Shown here: one piece after another, positions 36,401-44,500 of the stretch | How the letters are laid out: the number at the start of each line of letters is the position of its first letter | Position numbering within the stretch: position 1 is the stretch's first letter | Notes under the pieces: generated by a model | What the model was told of the DNA's origin: nothing | The model's input: only the letters and a program-made list of their open reading frames with translations | The model's database searches: none | Program-made: the position numbers and the translations under genes | From: Pseudomonas monsensis | GTDB lineage: Bacteria; Pseudomonadota; Gammaproteobacteria; Pseudomonadales; Pseudomonadaceae | Reading direction: 5' to 3' | DNA: 64,000 nucleotides | Assembly (NCBI RefSeq): GCF_014268495.2 | Contig: NZ_CP077087.1 | Location: forward strand, 1,863,501-1,927,500

Positions 36401-37479
36401 CGGTCAACGGGGGCGCGTTCACCAGCATTGCCGATGGGGGCACCATCACCGCCGGCGCCGATGGCACGTACCAGATCCACGTGACCAACATCAGCAACAC
36501 CAGCGGCAGCAGCCCGACGGCGGCGGAAAATTATCAACTGACCATGACGGTCAACTACGCTGGCGCCCACGACGTGACGCCGGACTTCAACGGCACCTAC
36601 ACCGCCAACGACAACCACGGTGGCAGCGACACGGCCAATGTGACCATCAGCTATCAGGACGGCCACACCCTCACCGGCACCTCTGGGGATGACGTGCTGG
36701 TGGCCGGCACCGGCAACAACATCCTCAACGCGGGCGACGGCAACGACGTGCTCACCGCAGGCTCAGGCAACAACGAGCTGCACGGCGGCGCGGGTAACGA
36801 TTTGCTCTACAGCGGCCCAGGCAATGATCTGCTCGACGGCGGCACCGGCATCGACACGGTCAGCTATGCCCACGCCACCGCCGGGGTCACGGTCAACCTC
36901 GGCCTGCTCGGTGCGCAAAACACCCTCGGCGCCGGCACCGACACCCTCAGCAACATCGAAAATCTGATCGGCTCGAACTTCAACGACACCCTCACCGGCG
37001 ACAACAATAACAACGTGATCAATGGCGGCCTGGGCAACGACATCCTCAACGGTGGCGGTGGCGATGACCTGCTGATCGGCGGCCTGGGCAACAACACCCT
37101 GACCGGCGGGCCGGGCGCGGACACCTTCCAGTACCTCAAGGGCAACAGTGGCCACGACACGATCACCGACTTCACCCCCGGCACCGACAAGCTCGACCTG
37201 TCGCAACTGCTGCAAGGTGAAAACGGCAGCACCGCGTCGCTCGACGACTACCTGCACTTCACCGTCACCGGCAGCGGCGCCTCGGTGCTCACCAGCATCG
37301 ACGTCAGCGCCCTGGCTGGCGCCACGCCGAACCAGACCATCGACCTGGCCGGTGTCAACCTCGCCAGCCATTACGGCGTAACGCCGGGGGCGGGCGGGTT
37401 GGTCGCTGGCGGACACGACACGGCGACGATCATCAGCGGGATGCTAAATGATCATTCGTTGAAGGTGGATACGGTGTAA
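27403..37479 (+). CDS. Giant RTX adhesin with LapG-cleavable retention module (MapA/LapA type)
   Basis: 3358 residues from ATG 27403 (GGAGGA six bases upstream), not the longer frame from 27259. Residues 1-160 are the retention module, with a T-A-A-G site at 115-118 like the LapG cleavage site. Residues 190-1664 are six repeats of about 246 residues, followed by two longer composite units (1665-2545). A von Willebrand A domain (about 2551-2735) has the MIDAS D-I-S-G-S at 2560-2564. RTX nonapeptides (about 3090-3250, G-G-A-G-N-D-x-L) and a C-terminal type 1 secretion signal end the protein. It should be exported by the divergent LapE/B/C-like set and anchor cells in biofilms. No lapD or lapG nearby favours MapA over LapA. 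Confidence 0.93.
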   Translation: MATLIGTVTKVIGQVFAQSADGTKRALVEGDRLFVGDQLITGAEGAVAVHLQNGQELTLGRGSSMTMTGELLAGQAAHVNAAEAVTPSDAQLTDVEQIQKAIAAGDDPSKTAEATAAGPNAPGGAPGEAGGGHSFVLLTEVGGRVDPIIGFPTAGFGGIPEFPEERHNAVIDNGNDTPAVVVPPPVNNPVTLTGLNVAGGELNLSEANLPDGSSANPGALTQSGSFTVSAPDGLTSLSIGGINLINGGVAVGFPQSVTTQLGNTLTITGYNPATGVVTYSYTLNGNESHAAGDGANNLSEQFTVIAGDSNGDTATGTLDVNITDDVPKAFDDSNGTASETQLTLTGNVLTNDVQGADRVPTGPVTPGTFTGTYGTLVLNANGTYTYTLNTNDADFKNLHGGGNGTETFAYTITDSDGDTSTANLVLQIHNNDDPVVINGLNVEGGELTVYEKNLTDGSAPDSTALTQSGTFTITALDGVTTLTVGGIAVVTNGVAAGFPQSVTTPLGSTLTITGFNAATGVVSYSYTLVDNEAHPTASGANNLPEQFAVTVVDDNGTTANATLDVNIVDDLPKAADDSNASTASESLLTLTGNVLTNDVQGADRVPTGPVTPGTFTGTYGTLVLNANGTYTYTLNTTDADFKNLHGGGNGTETFAYTITDSDGDTSTANLVLQIHNNDDPVVINGLNVEGGELTVYEKNLTDGSAPDSTALTQSGTFTITALDGVTTLTVGGIAVVTNGVAAGFPQSVTTPLGSTLTITGFNAATGVVSYSYTLVDNEAHPTANGANNLPEQFAVTVVDDNGTTANATLDVNIVDDLPKAVDDSNASTASESLLTLTGNVLTNDVQGADRVPTGPVTAGTFTGTYGTLELHTDGTYTYTLNPTDADFKNLHGGGNGTETFAYTITDSDGDTSTANLVLQIHNNDDPVVISGLDVNGGELTVYEKNLTDGSAPDSTALTQSGTFTITALDGVTTLTVGGIAVVTNGVAAGFPQSVTTPLGSTLTITGFNAATGVVSYSYTLVDNEAHPSANGANNLPEQFAVTVVDDNGTTANATLDVNIVDDLPKAVDDSNASTASESLLTLTGNVLTNDVQGADRVPTGPVTAGTFTGTYGTLELHTDGTYTYTLNPTDADFKNLHGGGNGTETFAYTITDSDGDTSTANLVLQIHNNDDPVVISGLDVNGGELTVYEKNLTDGSAPDSTALTQSGTFTITALDGVTTLTVGGIAVVTNGVAAGFPQSVTTPLGSTLTITGFNAATGVVSYSYTLVDNEAHPSANGANNLPEQFAVTVVDDNGTTANATLDVNIVDDLPKAVDDSNASTASETLLTLTGNVLTNDVQGADRVPTGPVTPGTFTGTYGTLVLNANGTYTYTLNTNDADFKNLHGGGNGTENFAYTITDSDGDTSTANLVLNIHNNDDPVIINGLDVNGGELTVYEKNLTDGSAPDANALTQSGTFTITALDGVTTLTVGGIAVVTNGVAAGFPQSVTTPLGSTLTITGFNAATGVVSYSYTLVDNEAHPSANGANNLPEQFAVTVVDDNGTTANATLDVNIVDDLPKAVDDSNASTASESLLTLTGNVLTNDVQGADRVPTGPVTPGTFTGTYGTLVLNANGTYTYTLNTNDADFKNLHGGGSGTETFAYTITDSDGDTSTANLVLNIHNNDDQVYLNGLDVNGGELTVYEKNLSDGTSPDTPALTQSGTFTVTALDGLQTLTVGGINVVTGGVAAGFPQSVTTPLGSTLTITGYNPATGVVSYSYTLVDNETHPNANGANSITENFNVVATDTDGSTASGQINVNIVDDLPSAHPDAASVVEGGTVSGNVLDNDIGGADGPAVTGAVVGVRAGADTSTSAIGGLNSNINGTYGYLTLDANGNAVYHSNPNAVNGPGAVDVFTYTVRDSDGDESTTTITIDVANSKLYATSDTDVTVYEKALDLTKDGADLAAGTVTGSDPASTGETASGTLVGSVTGAVGAISYALVGSATGNYGQIVLNPNGTYTYTLTSAATTTPHADDGANTLTETFTYQATDSLGNIVNSTIVVSIVDDVPKAVNDSNANSASETQLTLTGNVLTNDVQGADMVATGPNAGPITPATVVGTYGTLVLNANGTYTYTLNPNDADFKNLHGGGNGTETFTYTLTDADGDTSTANLVLNIHNNDDPVLLNGLDVNGGELTVYEKNLSDGTSPDTPALTQSGTFTVTALDGLQTLTVGGIAVVTNGVAAGFPQSVVSPLGSTFTVTGYNPATGVVSYSYTLVDNEAHPTGSGANSLTENFNVVATDTDGSTASGQINVNIIDDLPTAKPDTGSVAEGGTVNVSVLGNDISGADGAATVVGVRAGSNTGTSAIGGLNSNINGNFGYLTLDAAGNAVYHSNPNSVSPPGATDTFTYTIRDSDGDESTTTITINVADSKLVASVDQDVTVYEKALDLTKDGQDLAPGTVTGSDPTNTGETTTGTLVGAVTGGSGAITYTLVGSATGTYGQIQLNADGTYTYTLTSAPKTTPNANDGANTLSESFTYKATDALGNSTTSTIVVNIVDDVPKAVASDRSVAAVEIDSNILIVLDISGSMADASGVPGLSRLALAKQAISALLDKYDDLGDVKVQLVTFSSNATDRTTVWVDVATAKTILAGLTAGGGTNYDAAVATMYNAFNTSGKLTGAQNVGYFFSDGKPNEGDIGTADEATLKAFLDANNIKNYAIGLGSGVSNANLDPLAYDGISHTNTNAVVVTDLNQLNSVLSGTVEGAPVTGSLLGEGGTFGADGGFIKSIVVDGTTYTYDPRANSGQGSLTASGGTNHGTFNTVNNSLSIATNNSGTLVINLDTGDYSYTSQKTTTTVITENIGFTLSDNDGDLASSTLTVKVIPNAPPVAMDDHVITNVLSSSVTVPGELLLANDTDPNGDTLNASPTTFNTGWVARGADFTGSGAITFNGTGNNAANQTLADVRNAFAANTAAMTAVLVISGYLGAVTNANANDEDLITVKLKQGETLNLDHNLAAGHITLEYSVNGGAFTSIADGGTITAGADGTYQIHVTNISNTSGSSPTAAENYQLTMTVNYAGAHDVTPDFNGTYTANDNHGGSDTANVTISYQDGHTLTGTSGDDVLVAGTGNNILNAGDGNDVLTAGSGNNELHGGAGNDLLYSGPGNDLLDGGTGIDTVSYAHATAGVTVNLGLLGAQNTLGAGTDTLSNIENLIGSNFNDTLTGDNNNNVINGGLGNDILNGGGGDDLLIGGLGNNTLTGGPGADTFQYLKGNSGHDTITDFTPGTDKLDLSQLLQGENGSTASLDDYLHFTVTGSGASVLTSIDVSALAGATPNQTIDLAGVNLASHYGVTPGAGGLVAGGHDTATIISGMLNDHSLKVDTV
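28705..32394 (+). repeat. Five tandem 738-bp repeats in the adhesin gene
   Basis: Units begin at 28705, 29443, 30181, 30919 and 31657, each opening at V-V/I-I-x-G-L-x-V-x-G-G-E-L. The period is exactly 738 bases (246 residues). A sixth, more divergent unit precedes (27970-28704), and composite units of 1482-bp period start at 32395 and 33877. Each unit combines an Ig/cadherin-like half (T-F-T-I-T-A-L-D-G-V) with a D-x-D-G-D-T-S-T-A-N half. Confidence 0.92.
29857..31371 (+). repeat. Identical 777-bp overlap of neighbouring adhesin repeats
   Basis: Read by eye, 29857-30633 equals 30595-31371 at every base, offset by one 738-bp period; mismatches begin immediately outside. Other units differ at many silent sites. 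This indicates a recent unit duplication or gene conversion. Confidence 0.75.
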
Positions 37480-37496
37480 GCAAAGTCCGAAACGAC

Positions 37497-37534
37497 AAAA
37501 CCCGCCGCTCCGATGATCGGGGCGGCGGGTTTTT
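37497..37534 (+). terminator. Rho-independent terminator of the adhesin gene
   Basis: AACCCGCCGC and GCGGCGGGTT arms with a central GATGATC-containing loop, A run before and T run after, 18 bases beyond the stop. Also placed to end the convergent gene at 37596. Confidence 0.88.
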
Positions 37535-37595
37535 CATGCTTTACGCCAGGGCGCTCGTCCTTGCTGACATCATGGCGGGTATCAAAAAACAGAAT

Positions 37596-40500
37596 CTATG
37601 ATTGCCCGCTATCAGAGGCCACTCCCGACGGCTGGGGCAACACGATTGTCTGCAGTGCTCCGGTGTAGGGTGGCAGTTCATTGAGGGTTTCCATCGCGCC
37701 ATTCACATTTGTGCTTCCTTTGCTCAGGCCGATGGTGAAGATGCCAAAATCGTTACCGATGCCATTGTCCTGGTGATTGACGATATAGAGCCTGACAGAT
37801 TGACGAGCGGCAACCGTGAACGTAAGCGAGAAGTCATATTTGGTGCCGTTTTTAGGAAGTTCACGAACGACTTGCGGGCTATTCGGCAAGCTGGTGGTGA
37901 GTGCCAGAATCGGATTGACCAGATTGGTGTTGGGAAACTCGCGGATGTGACAAGCCTTCATTGTGAACGTGTAGGTGCCGGGCGCCAGCACAAAGTCCTG
38001 GTAAAAAATGGCACCCGAATAGCCTGTGGAGGGGGCTACGTCAGTGAAGTTGAAGAACGCCCTCTCGCCTGCATGGACGCGAATTGATCCGCTTCGGGCT
38101 CCCGTGTAGAGGTCCCAGCCGTTGTAAGTGCTGTCCTGAAAGTCGGTCATGTGCGAGAGGGTCAGCGTTCTCGCCGAAGACTCTGGAGTCGAGCCATCTG
38201 CTGACCTGACCGTATAGCGATGGTCTCCAATATCCTGTTCAGTCAGCGTACGGCTCCAGTCGCCTTGAGGGTTTACGTCGAATGTGACTATGGCAATACC
38301 ATTGTCACGCAGCGTGATTGCCTGATTGGCAGTGCCCTCGCCCGTGAGCATGAGTGTGGTTGCGGTGGTAGTCGCACCGTCGGGGATCTCCGGGCCGCTG
38401 GCGGAATGACCTTTCACCGAGATGATGGTCGGATCCACCTGTTTGACGGTTCGGACGCTATAGCGGCGCACCGGAAACCCAACCGCCGTCGCCGCATTCG
38501 CCACCCCATCAAAATTAACCTTGAACGTCACCTTCAACTCACTGCCATCTTTCAAGTCTTTCAACCAGTCCAGCGGCACCGTCCGGCTCAAGCCTGATGC
38601 ACCCACGCCCACTTCACCGCGAAGGTCGTCGAAGGTCACGGTCTGGTCCTGATTGTCCTTGCCTTCGTACTGCAACCACAGTCGCTCACCCTCGACGTGC
38701 GGCCAGGTCGCAACGGTGAGCTGGGCGGTGGGCAGCAACAGCAGGATGTCGAGTTCATTGCCGGTCTTGCCATCAATGAGCGGCGTCGGCAAACGCGTAT
38801 CGCCCTCGTTAATCTTCGACACGCTCAGGTTCAGCTCAAGCGATCGGGCAACCTCTGCATTATTGCGATTCAGGTGCCAGCGAAACACCATGGGCTTGCC
38901 TTGTCGTGCGATCAGAAAAGCCTTTGTCAGCAGGGTGTTGGTGCGTTTGTTGGCGTTGAACGGCACCAGTGGAAACTCCGGCGCACCTGCGGGTGGATTG
39001 ACCTCGACCAGCTGTGCCCGATCATCGTCCAGTGCCTGGAGGTACTCGATGCGTATCGTCACGCCCTGCGGATACTCCAGTACATCGATGGGGTCGACCG
39101 CCGGCGCCACCAGAAATGGCAGTTGCAATTCGATGGGTACGAACACTTCGGTGACGTCGTATATCGTCGGATCTGAGGGGCCGTCCACTCCTCCTGCCAG
39201 GCGTTTGACGGTGTAACTTAACGCGATGCGATTGCCTTGTTCGGCGTTGATTACACTGTGCGGGATTTTGATCGACGACAGCTCTTTATCGGCTTCGTCA
39301 GGCTTTACGGTGTACGCAGGAAGAGGGACGGTATTTTGCCCCTCTACGGTGACGCTGACTTCATCGGCGGACTTCAACTGAGCTTCGGCCGCGATCACGA
39401 CGGTGGCGCCATCGGTTACATCGTCCGGGTTCAATTGGTCGCCCTTGGCTTCCTTGATGACGGCAGCGGGCAATTTCGCTGATTCAGCTTGCCCCACCAC
39501 AAACTCCAGCACATTGGAATAACTTGTGTCCTTGCTCGCATCCCGAAAAATCCGATACCGCACCGTCACCTTCTTCCCGCGGTTGGGTTCGATGTGTTGC
39601 GCCACAAACGCCGCATCCAGCGTGAAGTCGACGTCCTTGTCCTTGGACAGTGCATTGAGCTTTTTGAAATCTACCTTCTCGCCGCTGACTTCGCCGAACC
39701 AGGTGTAGGTGACGATATCGTTTGCTTCGGTCGGCCTGGCCACCGGGCGCGGAGCGGTGAGTTTGCCGACGCCGCCGGGCAGATCAGCCGGTTCCAGCGC
39801 GCCGTCCTTTTCGCCGAGGACGATCGGTGGCACCAGTTCGAATTTCGGTTCGCCGACGATCAAGCGCGCGGCGTGTTGTGAGGCGCGGCTGATGATCTCG
39901 TCGTTTTCCCCTGCGCTGAGCAGGTTGTACGACAGATCCAGCGAGCCGCCTTCCAGGGTTTTGCCGTGCCGGCCTTCGACGGTGATGATGAAACCGGCCG
40001 GGGCGCTGGCTTCTTCCTCCGTGGGAAAATACCAGTCCAGTGCCGGGTCGTAGCTGGTGTTGTCGGGGCGGGTGCCGAACCATTTCAGTTCGATGGCATT
40101 ATCTGCGGTGATCGACAGATCGTAGGGAATGCGGATGCGGTAGTTGGCTGCGTCCGGGTCGAGTGCCCCCTGCGGCGCATCCAGCGCAATCGGTGCCGCC
40201 AGACGTGTCGGTTCGCCGACGACAGTGATGGTGCGTGACTTGGAGCGCTGGATGATCTTGCCGTCGCTGCCGCTCTCCAGTTCGTAGGAATAAATGGCTG
40301 AGCGTGTCCCCAGCGAACGCAGGCCAGGGTTGCTGTGCAGGATATCGACCTCCACCGGCGGGTTTTTATCAATGCTCTGGCGCACGACGATGTCGACGGA
40401 TTTGTCTTCGGCCGTGGTGCCGGTGAGGCGCATGACGATGACATCGCCCTGACTGAACTCATTTGGATCCTCAGCCCAGACCTTCAGCACCGGGAGGTCA

Positions 40501-41360
40501 TCACCGAGTTTTTCCAGATCCAGAATAAGCCCGTCAGCCTGTTCAAGGATCGGCGCTAGCAGCCGCGAATTACCGGTGTCGACGATGATGCGCGCCTCCT
40601 TGCACCAGTCTTCGGACTGGTTGAGCACGCGGTCGCGGATCATGTAGCTGACGGACAGGCCGGCGAGGTCCGAATCCCCGGCCGCCAGCAGGGTGGCTTC
40701 GTCGATGAGGATCCTGACCGGGTTGGCATCAGGGGCGTCGACCTGGGCCTGGGTGAGGGGGGCGGACAATACGGTTTGACCGGCCCACCCGACATGGATC
40801 ACATCCCCCACGGCGGCATTGGGGTAGGGCAGGCCGGAGCCGGATTTGGGAGCGACAATCACCACCACGCCGTCCTTGACGTTGTCCTTGTCGACCCCGT
40901 CGCGCACGACATTCTCTGGCAGGAAGGCGATGGCCAGTTCGGAGTGACCATAGTCAGGGTCGGTGTCCTGGCCGCCGGGCAGTTCGAGTTTGACGAAGAG
41001 GGTGAGTGTCGGGCCTTCCTCGGGTCGCTGGGAAAAGCGGGTCACTTTGTAGGACAGTGTCGAGGCCCCGGTCAGCAGCCGCTTCGGCGGCACGAACAGG
41101 GTGACACGCTCGCCGATTTCGCTGGCGTCGTAGATGGTTTTTTGATCCATCACCGCGCCATGGAGCAGCAGTTCGACCTTGTCGCCCTCGTCCATGTTGT
41201 TCCAGGGTGGAATCTGGCACTTCAACCCCTTGTCGGGAAAGTTGAGTCGCGCGGCCGCGAGGTTGACCCCCCAGATGCCGTCGGGCAACAGCACGCCGCC
41301 CGTGATTTCCGGATCGTTCAAGGCGAGTGTGTTGATGTCTTTGCGGGGTTGGACGAGCAT
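37596..41360 (-). CDS. Giant Ig-repeat protein A, unknown function, lectin-like C-terminus
   Basis: 1254 residues from ATG 41360 (AGGAG nine bases upstream). I do not know a named family. It is built of about eight modules of 120-140 residues with recurring phrases such as L-x-x-P-x-I/V, G-D-x-I/V-x-x-x-W-x-G and a closing S-x-x-Y-x-V, an Ig-like layout. A typical Ig-like domain (G-E-G-T-A-N-Q-A-I-T-L-R-D-N-G) follows near 1010-1090. The last 150 residues (N-G-W-D-L-Y-T-G ... F-V-L-A-P-G-T-Y-T-F-T-M-K-A) look like a carbohydrate-binding jelly-roll. There is no signal peptide, RTX block or transmembrane helix. It is a paralogue of the next upstream gene, and a lux-box-like palindrome lies 65 bases before it. 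Confidence 0.82.
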   Translation of the reverse strand: MLVQPRKDINTLALNDPEITGGVLLPDGIWGVNLAAARLNFPDKGLKCQIPPWNNMDEGDKVELLLHGAVMDQKTIYDASEIGERVTLFVPPKRLLTGASTLSYKVTRFSQRPEEGPTLTLFVKLELPGGQDTDPDYGHSELAIAFLPENVVRDGVDKDNVKDGVVVIVAPKSGSGLPYPNAAVGDVIHVGWAGQTVLSAPLTQAQVDAPDANPVRILIDEATLLAAGDSDLAGLSVSYMIRDRVLNQSEDWCKEARIIVDTGNSRLLAPILEQADGLILDLEKLGDDLPVLKVWAEDPNEFSQGDVIVMRLTGTTAEDKSVDIVVRQSIDKNPPVEVDILHSNPGLRSLGTRSAIYSYELESGSDGKIIQRSKSRTITVVGEPTRLAAPIALDAPQGALDPDAANYRIRIPYDLSITADNAIELKWFGTRPDNTSYDPALDWYFPTEEEASAPAGFIITVEGRHGKTLEGGSLDLSYNLLSAGENDEIISRASQHAARLIVGEPKFELVPPIVLGEKDGALEPADLPGGVGKLTAPRPVARPTEANDIVTYTWFGEVSGEKVDFKKLNALSKDKDVDFTLDAAFVAQHIEPNRGKKVTVRYRIFRDASKDTSYSNVLEFVVGQAESAKLPAAVIKEAKGDQLNPDDVTDGATVVIAAEAQLKSADEVSVTVEGQNTVPLPAYTVKPDEADKELSSIKIPHSVINAEQGNRIALSYTVKRLAGGVDGPSDPTIYDVTEVFVPIELQLPFLVAPAVDPIDVLEYPQGVTIRIEYLQALDDDRAQLVEVNPPAGAPEFPLVPFNANKRTNTLLTKAFLIARQGKPMVFRWHLNRNNAEVARSLELNLSVSKINEGDTRLPTPLIDGKTGNELDILLLLPTAQLTVATWPHVEGERLWLQYEGKDNQDQTVTFDDLRGEVGVGASGLSRTVPLDWLKDLKDGSELKVTFKVNFDGVANAATAVGFPVRRYSVRTVKQVDPTIISVKGHSASGPEIPDGATTTATTLMLTGEGTANQAITLRDNGIAIVTFDVNPQGDWSRTLTEQDIGDHRYTVRSADGSTPESSARTLTLSHMTDFQDSTYNGWDLYTGARSGSIRVHAGERAFFNFTDVAPSTGYSGAIFYQDFVLAPGTYTFTMKACHIREFPNTNLVNPILALTTSLPNSPQVVRELPKNGTKYDFSLTFTVAARQSVRLYIVNHQDNGIGNDFGIFTIGLSKGSTNVNGAMETLNELPPYTGALQTIVLPQPSGVASDSGQS

Positions 41361-41424
41361 TGAAGGCACTCCTGCCGAGTGGGGGGGCGATGGAGTGATT
41401 AGGCGCCGGGAAGGCGAAGTTGGC

Positions 41425-41444
41425 ACCTGTCAGATCTGACAGGT
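41425..41444 (-). promoter_or_regulatory. lux-box-like palindrome upstream of Ig-repeat gene A
   Basis: ACCTGTCAGATCTGACAGGT is a perfect palindrome (extended by GC on both sides to 41423-41446). It matches the consensus shape of LuxR/LasR-type binding sites. On the minus strand a TAATCA hexamer (41401-41396) lies 36 bases from its centre, fitting activation with the box overlapping the -35 region. Confidence 0.72.
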
Positions 41445-41508
41445 GCGTTGGGGTTTGCGACGGACGGAGACCTCCGCGAAATAACTCAAGAATTGTCGTG
41501 GTGCGGGG

Positions 41509-41554
41509 CTAGCAAAAAGCCGGAGCGGACAAATGAGTCCTCATTTGTCCGCTC
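41509..41554 (-). terminator. Rho-independent terminator of Ig-repeat gene B
   Basis: GAGCGGACAAATGA (41523-41536) pairs perfectly with TCATTTGTCCGCTC (41541-41554) around GTCC. On the minus strand it is followed by CCGGCTTTTTGCT. It lies 24 bases after the stop of the leftward gene and so isolates gene A from gene B. Confidence 0.88.
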
Positions 41555-41577
41555 TCCTTTGCACAAGGCAGTCTGAG

Positions 41578-44500
41578 TCAGGTGCGCAATAGAACACCTA
41601 TGCAACCCACTCCGCGGTTGTCATTTGATCCAAACGTCACTCCATCTGTTGGGCGACACAACCAGTGTGATCCCCACGCATGGGTATCTTCTACCCAGTA
41701 GTAGTCGTTGGCATACCCGCCGGGATCGCCAGCGTAGGCCGTGCGCATATTGCCGTAGTCACTGATGCGCGGCATTTTGCCGCCTGCATTGTTGGCTGTC
41801 GCGTTCATGGTTGCCAGATTATGGCGACCGCCTCCGTAATTGGCGATGTACCAGACGTTCTGGATAGTGACCGGATACGAAGCCGTACTGCCCCTGCTAT
41901 CGGTCACAATCACCCGACCGCTACCGTTTCGAATGCCGATCACTCTCCCTGATGAAGCATCGACCTGAAGTCTCTGAGGCGTATCAGTGCTGTAACGATA
42001 GGGCGGTACGCCGCCTGTGGCTACACGAGTGGCATGAGTGCCCGCGTGCGGGTGAGTCACCGCTCTGTCTGTGCGTCTGACCAGATAGCCGCTGATGGTA
42101 ACCTCGGTCGGCGCGATGGTCAGAGGCGGCAGGAGAACTCTGGTGAAGTTTCGGCTAGTGGATTGCAGGTCCGTTGCTACCGCTTTGACGTATACCGCGT
42201 GATTACCCAGATCCACCGCCAGACTGGTTGTCCAGGTTCCATTTTGTAGGGTGCTCACGATCTGTCGGGGAACATCATTGTCATAAACTTGCACCTCATA
42301 CAGCGGTGTGAATGCACCTGTCAGCGTGACTGTGTTGTCATAGGTGTTTCCTCCTTGTACCAGTTCACCATTTGAATGCTTGACCGAGGTCAGCGTTATA
42401 GCGGCGTGTGGTTTGATCGTAAACCTGTGCACAGGCGATTCCAGCCGATCACCATAGAGTGCCCGGGCTTTGATCGCGTAGGTTTTACGCGTCAGATTGG
42501 TCAGCGTCGTCGATCCCTCTCCTTTGCCATCAAGGGGAATGAGCGAGCCAATCGCCGTATCGCCGTCGTATAACTGAACCCCTTGATTCGGATCGGCTAT
42601 AACCGACACGTCGATGTCAGTGTCGTAGCTGCTTCCGTTATCGGCAACAGGCCCCAGAGAGTCGGTGACGGCGGTGATGCTCGGTCGGGTGGCGATACCA
42701 ATGGTGAACGTTCGTGGCTTGCTGATCGCCGGATCTGCGTCATACAAAGCCTCGACCGTTATGCTCTGCAAACCTTCAGTCAGATTGCCAGCAGTAACAC
42801 CCCAAGTGCCGGGGGCAATGACATCGACAGTCCGTGGCGCATCATTGTTGATCCTGATATTGACCTTTTCGCCCCGTGTGGCCGTGCCCTGAATGGCCAC
42901 GCGCTTATCGTAGGTCAGGCCCGCCTCGGGAATTTCCTTGTCTTGCTGGTCTTTCACACTGGTAATGATCGGTGTCACGTAGTCGTAGCGGGTCCGTATG
43001 GTCAGTGGCAATTGTGGAAACAGGATCGCTGCGGATTGATCTTTGCTGCCATCGAAAATCACTTTGCACGTCACCGTGGCCGGAGAACTGTGTAGCAGTT
43101 TCAGTAACTCGGATCTCATCAGTGCTTCATTCAGACCCGTAACGGCTTGCTGCTCGTTGATTTCATGACCCTTGAGCACGTCAATGACGTAGGTGCCGGT
43201 GCTGGTTCTGCCTTCGAGATAAACATCGACGGTTTGCCCCTTGGCGATGAAAGGCCAAGGGCTGACCAGAACCCGGGCGTCGCCGCTGAACTCCATCAGA
43301 TCCAGAACGGCCTTGACTGCCTGCGGAACCTCAGGCCTTGGCAGTTCGGTTTCCGGGTTCTGGAAGCCCAGTACGTTTAGCGCAAGCTCTTCCGATTGCG
43401 TCCAGAGCTTATGGCGCTGCACGGCGTATTTGAGCGAAACGGTGTTGAGGATGTTGGCCCCCACCACCGAGGAGGGAAGGTGGAAGGTGACCGTGCCCGC
43501 AGTTTCGCCCGGTTTCTCAAGGTCATCTGAGGTACCTGCCCCCGAGGTGCCGATCCATAGCAGTTTCAACACATCGAGTTTTTCGTCCATCGTGTCATAG
43601 CGGCATTCAATATCGACACCGTTGAGTGCCTTCATGGGATCGAGTGCGCTGTCAGTCGCCTGGAGAACTGTGGGGGGCAGCAAACGACCGAGTGGGACGC
43701 CGACGATGACGGTCAGAGGCGCCGAATAGCTGTATTGGCCAGTCGCGGCATGCAGGAGGGTGTAGCGCACCGTCACCGTAAAGCCGATGTTGGTCGTGAC
43801 GTAGTACTCATCCACCCGGAAACGGATGGTCTCGCCGATCGACAGTTGGGTAATCGGTACACTGCCCTTGGTCGTGCCAAAGGCGTTATAACCCGTCCAG
43901 TGATAGGTCAGGATATCGCCCTTGACCCAATTGACCGGTTTCACCAGTACGTGGGCCTGTGTGTAAACCTGTGTTGGATCGATCACCCCGTCTTTGGCTT
44001 CTTCCACTTCAGGGGCAGGTAGCGTTGCACGCACATCACGCACCTCTACCCTGAGAAAGTCCGACTCGCTGATGCCGTATTGTTTGGTCTTTTCGTTGTA
44101 CACCCGGTAAAAAAGCTTGAGGATGCCGTTGGCCAATGCCTCGATATGTTCACGGTCGACGGTAATCCGGGTGAAACCGGCCTCCTGATCGTCGCTGCTG
44201 ACGTCATATTGTTGTTCATGTAAATAGGGTGCGCCGCCGGACCGGGTACCTTCCCAGATCAGATTTATGGTGTCTCCTAAGTCAATCGCTGGGTAATCAA
44301 CCGTCACGGTCGCGAGCAGACTATCGGCCGGCAGAATGGCGCCGATCACTTCACTGATTGTCGGTGCCGGTAATTGTGACGGGTTGCCGATCACGTCGAC
44401 AAACGTACGTTTTGAGGAAAGCGGATCGCTGCCATCCTGTTTGTGCAGCACGTAAGCACCATCGAGGGTGCCGGTGGCGAACAGGCTGACGAATTCATAA

